A stretch of 12,077 nucleotides of DNA from an uncultured Selenomonadaceae bacterium. GTDB lineage: Bacteria; Bacillota; Negativicutes; Selenomonadales; Selenomonadaceae. This document shows, piece after piece, positions 7,332 through 12,077 of the stretch (position 1 is the stretch's first letter; the number at the start of each line of letters is the position of its first letter). A program made the translations under genes and the position numbers. The notes beneath the pieces are model-generated. The model made no database searches, had not been told where the DNA came from, and was given only the letters and a program-made list of their open reading frames with translations. The stretch covers positions 1 through 12,077 of the forward strand of contig CAJOPJ010000014.1 in NCBI GenBank assembly GCA_905236325.1, written 5' to 3'.

Positions 7332-8750
7332 TTGAATAAAAAAATTTTACCACTAATCTGCGGAAGTTTTTTATTGACACAAACAGCTTTTGCCGAAAGT
7401 CCATTTGCAGATGCACCGCAGTGGAGCTATCAGCCTGTGACTGAACTTATCGACGCAAAAATTATTGACGGCGCAGACGCAAGAAATTTTTCTGCAAGCG
7501 ATGTTATGACGCGTTATGATATGGCTAGATTGGTCGGTCGCGCAGTTTATAAAATTGACAAAGCAAACGCGGCGCAGCGTGAAATTATTTTGCGCTTGGC
7601 TGAAGAATTCAAGGCAGAATTGGAATATTTTAATACGCCTTTGCCAGTTCAAACTGAAGAAATTAAACCCGTTGAAGTTCAGGAACAAACGCCGCCTGTT
7701 CAACCAGTTTTAAACCAAAATGATGATGGTCCGTCGCCTGAAGAAATTACCGCTGTTGGCGATGAACTTCGCAGACAAAGACGATTGCCGCCTTTTGAAT
7801 TTGCAGCTTATGCGCGTCAAATTTTTGAATACACACGCCATCCGCAAAATTCCACAGCAACTGAAGCAAATTTGCAAGCACTAGATCACCGCAGCAATTA
7901 TGACAATCACACAAGCTATTATTTTTATGTTATTTCAAACCTCGACAAAGGTTACAAGTTCGTGACGCGTGCAGGTATCAATGAAAGCTCAAGCGACGAC
8001 AGAAGGGGCACTAATAACTTTGGACTTCACTGGGCGGCACTTTTGGGCGATATTGGTCACGGCACGCGCTTTAGACTTGGTCGTCAAAATCTTTCACTTG
8101 GCTATGGTACTGTTGTAAATCTTGGAGTGAACTGGGACGGCATCAATTTAATAAATCGCACAGGAAATATGACTTGGCGCACAGGTTATTTTGTTCGCAG
8201 CGATGCCAAACATCGCAGATATTGGTTTGTGTCCAATGAAACAAATTTGACTGACAATTTAGAAGTTCGCGCTGCCTATTTTCATGACAGCCGCGCCAGG
8301 ATTTCTGACACATATAATCGCTCATCACTTTACAATGTATTTTCAATAGGCGCACGCTACAAATTCGGTGCGCCGTTCACTTTGACTGCCGAATATGCAC
8401 ATAACAGAGCTAATGAAGTTTATCCTGCTACAAACGCATATTTTGTTCAACTGAACTGGCGCGCAATAAATTTGCAAAAACCCGGCACTTGGACAACTTG
8501 GATACAATATCGCCACGCTGATTTAGGTTTCAATCCGCACGGCTTTACTGAATGGTATCAGCCTATGAAAATTGCAAAAAATACTATCGCCAATTCCGGC
8601 GCAGACAATGTGCGCGGCTTTGAATATGGCTTTAGTTATGTGCCTTTCAAAAATATGCTTTCAAGTTTGTATTTTTGGAATTTGCATCGCGACGGCGTAC
8701 AGCGTAATTTGTTCGGCTCAATGTTAAAACTTGAATATCGCTGGCGATAA
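7332..8750 (+). CDS. SLH-domain outer-membrane porin (OmpM/Mep45 type)
   Basis: A 472-residue outer-membrane protein of the type that tethers the outer membrane to peptidoglycan in Negativicutes. A signal peptide (MNKKILPLICGSF...) ends at AFA|ES, after about residue 21. A single S-layer homology domain follows at about 23-77 (FADAPQWSYQPVTELIDAKI, then VMTRYDMARLVGRAV). Next come a charged helical stretch (78-100) and a proline-rich linker (101-135, with PVQTEEIKPVEVQEQ). The rest, from about 155, has alternating aromatic and polar residues typical of beta-strands (for example FRLGRQNLSLGYG) and ends KLEYRWR. In known homologues the SLH domain binds polyamine-modified peptidoglycan and the barrel forms a general pore. 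The start is TTG, with AAGGAGG at 7316-7322, 9 nt upstream. TAGAAT at 7300-7305 resembles a -10 box, but I find no convincing -35. A terminator follows, so it is probably transcribed alone or as the last gene. Confidence 0.92.
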   Translation: MNKKILPLICGSFLLTQTAFAESPFADAPQWSYQPVTELIDAKIIDGADARNFSASDVMTRYDMARLVGRAVYKIDKANAAQREIILRLAEEFKAELEYFNTPLPVQTEEIKPVEVQEQTPPVQPVLNQNDDGPSPEEITAVGDELRRQRRLPPFEFAAYARQIFEYTRHPQNSTATEANLQALDHRSNYDNHTSYYFYVISNLDKGYKFVTRAGINESSSDDRRGTNNFGLHWAALLGDIGHGTRFRLGRQNLSLGYGTVVNLGVNWDGINLINRTGNMTWRTGYFVRSDAKHRRYWFVSNETNLTDNLEVRAAYFHDSRARISDTYNRSSLYNVFSIGARYKFGAPFTLTAEYAHNRANEVYPATNAYFVQLNWRAINLQKPGTWTTWIQYRHADLGFNPHGFTEWYQPMKIAKNTIANSGADNVRGFEYGFSYVPFKNMLSSLYFWNLHRDGVQRNLFGSMLKLEYRWR

Positions 8751-8760
8751 AAATTATTTA

Positions 8761-8784
8761 AACTCCGGTGCGGAGTTTTTTTTT
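8761..8784 (+). terminator. Intrinsic terminator after the SLH-porin gene
   Basis: A perfect 7-bp stem, AACTCCG / CGGAGTT, with a GTG loop is followed by an uninterrupted T-run to 8784. It begins 10 nt after the porin stop. This is a textbook rho-independent terminator and separates the porin from the downstream genes. Confidence 0.93.
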
Positions 8785-8828
8785 GCAGGAAAATAAATTT
8801 CTGCGTTGAAATTTTAAAAAAAATTGTT

Positions 8829-8834
8829 GAGGTG
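8829..8834 (+). promoter_or_regulatory. Ribosome binding site fixing the start of the oxidoreductase gene
   Basis: GAGGTG is complementary to the 16S rRNA tail. The GTG at 8832 lies inside this site, so the in-frame TTG at 8841, 6 nt beyond it, is the better start. Confidence 0.7.
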
Positions 8835-8840
8835 TTTAAT

Positions 8841-9878
8841 TTGTCAAACAAAAAATTGATTATTGCGCATATTGGCAACGGCAAAAGTACAAATCGCTAT
8901 CACGCACCTTTTTTGCTGAATCGTCCTGAAAAATTTAAAATCAAATCAATTTATCAGCGCAATTTAAACAAAAAAAATTCTTGGGCAAAAATTCTGGGCG
9001 TTGAATACACTGACGACTTGGAAAAAATTTTGCGCGATGATGAAATTGATATTGTGATTGTCAACACGCCGAGCGAAACGCATTATTCAATTGCACGCAA
9101 AGTTCTTGAAGCCGGCAAGCATTGCGTAATTGAAAAACCTTTCGCAACAAATGTAGCTGATGCGGCAGAACTTTTCAGGCTTGCTAAAGAAAAAGGCGTT
9201 ACTGTCCAGTGCTATCAAAATCGCAGGTTCGACAGCGATTTTTTAACTGCGCAGAAAGTTATTGAATCCGGCAAACTTGGCAAAGTTTTTGAAGTTTGTA
9301 TGCATTATGATTATTATCGCGCAGAAATTCCTGAATCTGTGACAAATTATAATCCTGCAAACGCATTTTTGCTGACGCACGGTTGCCATACAGTCGATCA
9401 AGTTATAAGCTACTTTGGCAAGCCAAATGAAGTTCGCAGTGATGTTCGCCAACTGCTCGGTAAAGGTCGCTTGAATGATTATTTCGACTTGGATTTTTTC
9501 TATGACAATTTAAAAGTCACTGTGCAGTCAAGTTATTTTCGTGCGAAAATTCGCCCAAGTTTTGAAGTTTACGGCACACGCGGCGCATTTATTAAAGCTG
9601 AACAAGACAGGCAAGAAGCTGACTTGAAAAAATTTTATTTGCCGGCAGGTCACGCTGATTTTGGAATTGATTTGCCTGAACATTACGGCACAATTTTTTA
9701 TTACGACAATGAAAAAAATTACCACGAAGAAAAAGTTAAATCTGAACGCGGCGACTATGCAAGATTTTATGACGCGCTTTATGAAACTATTATCAATGGC
9801 GCACCGCAACTTGTAACTGAGGAGCAAACTATGGCGCAAATGCAAATTCTTGAAAACGCAGGCAAAGATTTAGCTTAA
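8841..9878 (+). CDS. Gfo/Idh/MocA-family NAD(P)-dependent oxidoreductase, YhhX-like
   Basis: A 345-residue cytosolic dehydrogenase of the Gfo/Idh/MocA family, which oxidises or reduces sugars and related polyols. An N-terminal Rossmann segment (IIAHIGNGKSTNRYHAPFLL, 7-26) carries the GKSTxRYH variant seen in Escherichia coli YhhX. The family motif EKPF (Lys99) and the segment YQNRRFDSDFLTA (125-137) follow. GCHTVDQVI (181-189) holds the conserved His183 and Asp186 of the active site. The C-terminal region includes ERGDYARFYDALYETI, also YhhX-like. Length matches the family. TTG 8841 is preferred to GTG 8832 because the latter overlaps the ribosome binding site. The gene follows a terminator, so it must have its own promoter; no clear -35/-10 pair is visible in the 56 nt between. 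The substrate is unknown. An exported esterase gene follows after 37 nt. Confidence 0.93.
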   Translation: MSNKKLIIAHIGNGKSTNRYHAPFLLNRPEKFKIKSIYQRNLNKKNSWAKILGVEYTDDLEKILRDDEIDIVIVNTPSETHYSIARKVLEAGKHCVIEKPFATNVADAAELFRLAKEKGVTVQCYQNRRFDSDFLTAQKVIESGKLGKVFEVCMHYDYYRAEIPESVTNYNPANAFLLTHGCHTVDQVISYFGKPNEVRSDVRQLLGKGRLNDYFDLDFFYDNLKVTVQSSYFRAKIRPSFEVYGTRGAFIKAEQDRQEADLKKFYLPAGHADFGIDLPEHYGTIFYYDNEKNYHEEKVKSERGDYARFYDALYETIINGAPQLVTEEQTMAQMQILENAGKDLA

Positions 9879-9915
9879 TCAAAAATTTTTTATAAATTTC
9901 AAGGAGGTTTTTTTT

Positions 9916-10737
9916 ATGCTTAAAATTTTTTTCAGCATAATGCTGGCGGTGATTTTTTTATTGCCAAAAACAGCTGACGCTAAAAGTCAAAATCTGCAAA
10001 TTGATGGCGATCATGGCAAACTTTCAGCAGTTTTACAAACACCGGACGGTCAATCAAATTTTCCGCTGGTTATGATTTTACATGGCTTTACAGGAAATAA
10101 AAATGAAGTCTTGCTCACTACACTTGCCGATAAACTTGAACAACTCGGCATTGCGTCAATCAGATTTGATTTCAATGGTCACGGCGAAAGCGAAGGCAGA
10201 TTTCAAGATATGACTGTGCTGAATGAAATTGAGGACGCTAAATGCGTTTTTGCTTATGTTCGTGACTTGCGCGGCGTAACTTCAGTTTCTATTGCCGGTC
10301 ACTCACAAGGCGGCGTTGTTACAAGCATGGTTGCTGGTCAACTCGGCGCAGAAAATATTAAATCTATTGCGCTTATGGCTCCTGCGGCTGTTTTGCGTGA
10401 AGATGCAATTCGAGGCGATATTTTCGGCAAGCATTATGATGCTTTAAATCCGCCCGAAACTTTTGAAATTTTCGGCGGCAAATTTCTCGGTCGCAACTAC
10501 ATAAAAACTGCACAAACTTTGCAGATTTATGAAACTGCCGAACGCTATCACGGCAAAGCTTTTATGGTTCACGGCACAGGCGATATTATTGTTCCCTACA
10601 CTTACAGTATTCGCTATCAACACATTTTCCCCGGCAGTCAACTTGAACTTTTGGACAAATTTGATCATGGTTTCACCCAAGATGTAAATCGTGCAACCGG
10701 TCTTGTTGCAGATTTTTTTGCTAATGTCTTGAAATAA
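9916..10737 (+). CDS. Exported alpha/beta hydrolase, feruloyl/cinnamoyl-esterase-like
   Basis: A 273-residue serine hydrolase with an N-terminal signal peptide (MLKIFFSIMLAVIFLLPKTADA|KS, cleavage after about residue 22 and no lipobox), so it probably acts in the periplasm. Catalytic elements are in order. The oxyanion segment is LHGFTG (55-60), FDFNGHGESEG is at 84-94, and the nucleophile elbow GHSQGG holds Ser130. The acid is Asp223 in GTGDIIVP, and the base is His251 in FDHGFT. The GHSQGG elbow and overall order resemble intracellular cinnamoyl/feruloyl esterases such as those of rumen bacteria, but a general acyl-ester or peptide-like hydrolase is equally possible. The ATG is preceded by AAGGAGG at 9901-9907, 8 nt upstream, so the start is secure. 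The gap to the preceding oxidoreductase is 37 nt with no terminator, so co-transcription is likely. Confidence 0.9.
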   Translation: MLKIFFSIMLAVIFLLPKTADAKSQNLQIDGDHGKLSAVLQTPDGQSNFPLVMILHGFTGNKNEVLLTTLADKLEQLGIASIRFDFNGHGESEGRFQDMTVLNEIEDAKCVFAYVRDLRGVTSVSIAGHSQGGVVTSMVAGQLGAENIKSIALMAPAAVLREDAIRGDIFGKHYDALNPPETFEIFGGKFLGRNYIKTAQTLQIYETAERYHGKAFMVHGTGDIIVPYTYSIRYQHIFPGSQLELLDKFDHGFTQDVNRATGLVADFFANVLK

Positions 10738-10761
10738 AAAAATAGCCGCAAGTTGACAAAC

Positions 10762-10768
10762 AAAGGAG
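10762..10768 (+). promoter_or_regulatory. Ribosome binding site inside the nominal start region of the HD gene
   Basis: AAAGGAG lies downstream of one candidate start (TTG 10753) and overlaps another (GTG 10768). Neither of those has its own site. Translation therefore probably begins beyond 10768, where the in-frame codons are TTT, ATT, TTA and ATT, with no ATG, GTG or TTG until 10810. Confidence 0.6.
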
Positions 10769-10779
10769 TGTTTATTTTA

Positions 10780-11280
10780 ATTAACAGGATTAAACAATTT
10801 TTCCACGCGTTGACGGCAAAAATTTCGGCGGACGATGGTGTTTATATAAAAATTCATCTTTCGGCTGCCGAACAAAAATTATTTTTCGCAATGAGCACAG
10901 CAGATCAATATCACAGTTTGCGCGTTGCCTACACGATTGAGCGATTGGTTATCGAAGATAAAAAAAATATCGACCGCGAATTTTTAGTACGCTGTGCGCT
11001 GTTGCACGATTGCGGCAGAGTTCGCGGCGATATGTCGATTGCCGGAAAAGTTTTTACTGTGCTGATAACAACTTTTGCACCAAAATTTGCTGATAAACTT
11101 GAAAAAAATGGCAACCGACTAATTTATATTTACAGGCACCACGCAGAAATTGGCGCACGCAAATTGCAAGAAATTGGTCTATACAAAGAAGCAAAAATTA
11201 TTGCGCGGCACCATTCACTGCCAAAAGATGACGATCCTAAAGAACTAAAATTATTGCGCATTGCGGACGAGGAGAATTAA
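10780..11280 (+). CDS. HD-domain phosphohydrolase family protein
   Basis: A small cytosolic HD-superfamily protein, about 166 residues from the start chosen here. HD proteins are metal-dependent phosphohydrolases, often acting on nucleotides. Visible motifs are DQYHSLRVAYTIE (first His), LLHDCGRVRG (the HD pair), YRHHAEIGARK, ARHHSLPKDDDP and a final RIADEEN. These give the H...HD...H...H...D order of the fold. The start is uncertain. AAAGGAG at 10762-10768 points to a start just beyond it, and ATT at 10780 would give the sensible N-terminus (M)NRIKQFFHALTAKIS. TTG 10753 and GTG 10768 are the canonical alternatives, adding 9 and 4 residues, and TTG 10810 would shorten it. The gene ends 6 nt before hisG and carries that gene's ribosome binding site, so the two are translated from one message. 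The substrate is unknown. Confidence 0.85.
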   Translation: MNRIKQFFHALTAKISADDGVYIKIHLSAAEQKLFFAMSTADQYHSLRVAYTIERLVIEDKKNIDREFLVRCALLHDCGRVRGDMSIAGKVFTVLITTFAPKFADKLEKNGNRLIYIYRHHAEIGARKLQEIGLYKEAKIIARHHSLPKDDDPKELKLLRIADEEN

Positions 11281-11286
11281 AATTTT

Positions 11287-11925
11287 ATGGACAAAGATTT
11301 TATAACTATTGCCCTGCCGAAAGGAAAACTTTTCAACCTGTCAACAGAACTGCTAAAAAAAGTCGGTTACACTGCTGAAGGTCTAACAGAAAAATCACGC
11401 AAACTTGTCATTACCAACGACGACGCACGACTTAAATTTATTATCACAAAAACTGCCGATGTTCCAACTTTTGTTGAATATGGCGCGGCTGACATTGGTA
11501 TTATCGGCAAAGATGTTATCGCAGAATCCGGCAAAGATGTTTATGAACTCTTGGACTTAGGCTTTGGCAAATGTCATTTGATGATGGCTGTTCCAAAAGA
11601 CAAAAAACGCGCCAAGTTGGAAGATTATTCTCACACGCGCGTTGCTACAAAATTTCCAAACACTGCTGAAAAATTTTTCAATTCGCGCGGTATGCAAATG
11701 GAATATATCAAGCTCAATGGCTCTATCGAACTTGGTCCAATTATCAATCTTTCGGACAGCATTGTTGATATTGTTGAAACAGGTACTACTTTGCGCGAAA
11801 ATAATCTTGAGGAAATTGTCAGCATTATGGACGCAACAGCACGCTTGATTGTAAATCGCGTTAGCTATAAATTAAAATTCGACAGAATCAACAAACTTGT
11901 CGAAGATTTGAAAATCAACCTGTAA
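11287..11925 (+). CDS. hisG: ATP phosphoribosyltransferase, short form
   Basis: First enzyme of histidine biosynthesis, condensing ATP with phosphoribosyl pyrophosphate. At 212 residues it is the short form, lacking the C-terminal regulatory domain of the roughly 300-residue type. Short HisG normally works as a hetero-octamer with HisZ, which is not encoded here. Landmarks are ITIALPKGKLF (6-16), the segment AADIGIIGKDVI (67-78), ATKFPNTAEKFF (120-131), and the phosphoribosyl-pyrophosphate loop DIVETGTTLRENNL (161-174). The ATG gives the standard N-terminus. Its likely ribosome binding site, GAGGAG at 11269-11274, lies in the end of the HD gene at a rather long 12-nt spacing. No other his gene is adjacent, so histidine genes are scattered or begin beyond the window. 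A terminator follows. Confidence 0.97.
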   Translation: MDKDFITIALPKGKLFNLSTELLKKVGYTAEGLTEKSRKLVITNDDARLKFIITKTADVPTFVEYGAADIGIIGKDVIAESGKDVYELLDLGFGKCHLMMAVPKDKKRAKLEDYSHTRVATKFPNTAEKFFNSRGMQMEYIKLNGSIELGPIINLSDSIVDIVETGTTLRENNLEEIVSIMDATARLIVNRVSYKLKFDRINKLVEDLKINL

Positions 11926-11940
11926 TATATTTTTAAGTCA

Positions 11941-11971
11941 AAAAATCTCGGCTTATGTCGGGATTTTTTTT
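11941..11971. terminator. Bidirectional intrinsic terminator after hisG
   Basis: The stem AATCTCGGC / GTCGGGATT (11944-11952 and 11957-11965; two G-T wobbles on this strand) encloses a TTAT loop. A T-run to 11971 follows, and an A-run lies on the left. Read from the minus strand the same hairpin is also followed by a T-run, so it can stop transcription from both sides. It begins 16 nt after the hisG stop. Confidence 0.88.
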
Positions 11972-11974
11972 ATT

Positions 11975-12034
11975 TCACCAACCAAACCAAATTTCGCCGT
12001 CTGTCAACTTTGCGTTGGGGAGATTTAAAAATTG
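11975..12034 (-). other. Possible 3' end of a convergent minus-strand gene
   Basis: On the minus strand a short open stretch ends in TGA at 11977-11975 and reads ...LPNAKLTDGEIWFGW. It stops right beside the bidirectional terminator, where a convergent gene would be expected to end. Upstream it is closed by a TAG at 12037-12035, inside the palindrome, so an intact gene is not supported. The palindrome may have interrupted it, or the reading may be chance. No family was recognised. Confidence 0.25.
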
Positions 12035-12058
12035 CTACTTTATAGCAATTTTTAAATC
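12022..12058. repeat. Perfect 16-bp inverted repeat (hairpin) near the window edge
   Basis: GATTTAAAAATTGCTA (12022-12037) and its exact reverse complement (12043-12058) enclose a CTTTA loop. Neither side is followed by a T-run in the sense needed for a standard terminator. On the plus strand GTC and then about 16 A residues follow to the end. It could be a small repeated palindromic element or an assembly feature at a contig end. No second copy was found in the window. Confidence 0.8.
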
Positions 12059-12077
12059 GTCAAAAAAAAAAAAAAAA

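Noticed and set aside
8832..8840. GTG 8832 as start of the oxidoreductase
   Set aside because: It lies within the GAGGTG ribosome binding site. TTG 8841 is correctly spaced.
12022..12058. Palindrome as a CRISPR repeat
   Set aside because: There is only one copy, it is palindromic over its full length, and no spacers or cas genes are present.

Overview
The window looks like chromosomal DNA from a Gram-negative Firmicute of the class Negativicutes. The best marker is a protein with a signal peptide, one S-layer homology (SLH) domain and a C-terminal outer-membrane beta-barrel at 7332-8750. This OmpM/Mep45-type porin is characteristic of that group. AT-rich DNA, strong AGGAGG ribosome binding sites, frequent TTG starts and a short-form HisG all fit. 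I cannot name a genus. All confident genes are on the plus strand and are mostly housekeeping or metabolic. I found no mobile element, CRISPR array, tRNA, rRNA or defence system.

Layout. (1) 1-4668: the 3' part of carA (small, glutamine amidotransferase subunit of carbamoyl-phosphate synthetase), a HisJ-like PHP phosphoesterase gene, then complete carB (large subunit). (2) 4739-7264: a compact trio of a TrkH-family potassium channel subunit, a lone AzlD-type small permease and a YcdX-like PHP phosphatase. A possible 8-residue leader ORF precedes trkH. (3) 7332-8784: the SLH-porin gene, followed by a strong intrinsic terminator. (4) 8841-11925: a YhhX-like Gfo/Idh/MocA oxidoreductase, an exported feruloyl-esterase-like alpha/beta hydrolase, an HD-domain phosphohydrolase and short-form hisG, closed by a terminator that reads in both directions. 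(5) 11972-12077: a tail with a possible 3' end of a minus-strand gene, a perfect 16-bp inverted repeat and an A-run to the window edge, which may be a contig end.

How the genes relate. CarA and CarB form one enzyme making carbamoyl phosphate for pyrimidines and arginine. HisG starts histidine synthesis, and the HisJ-like PHP protein could supply the histidinol-phosphatase step, although the two genes are about 10 kb apart. The other neighbours (potassium uptake, amino-acid export subunit, porin, esterase, sugar-type oxidoreductase) share no obvious pathway. I see no convincing undescribed system. The items most worth checking are the PHP gene between carA and carB, the leader ORF before trkH, AzlD without AzlC, a probable ATT start codon in the HD gene, and the palindrome with a candidate convergent gene at the right edge.
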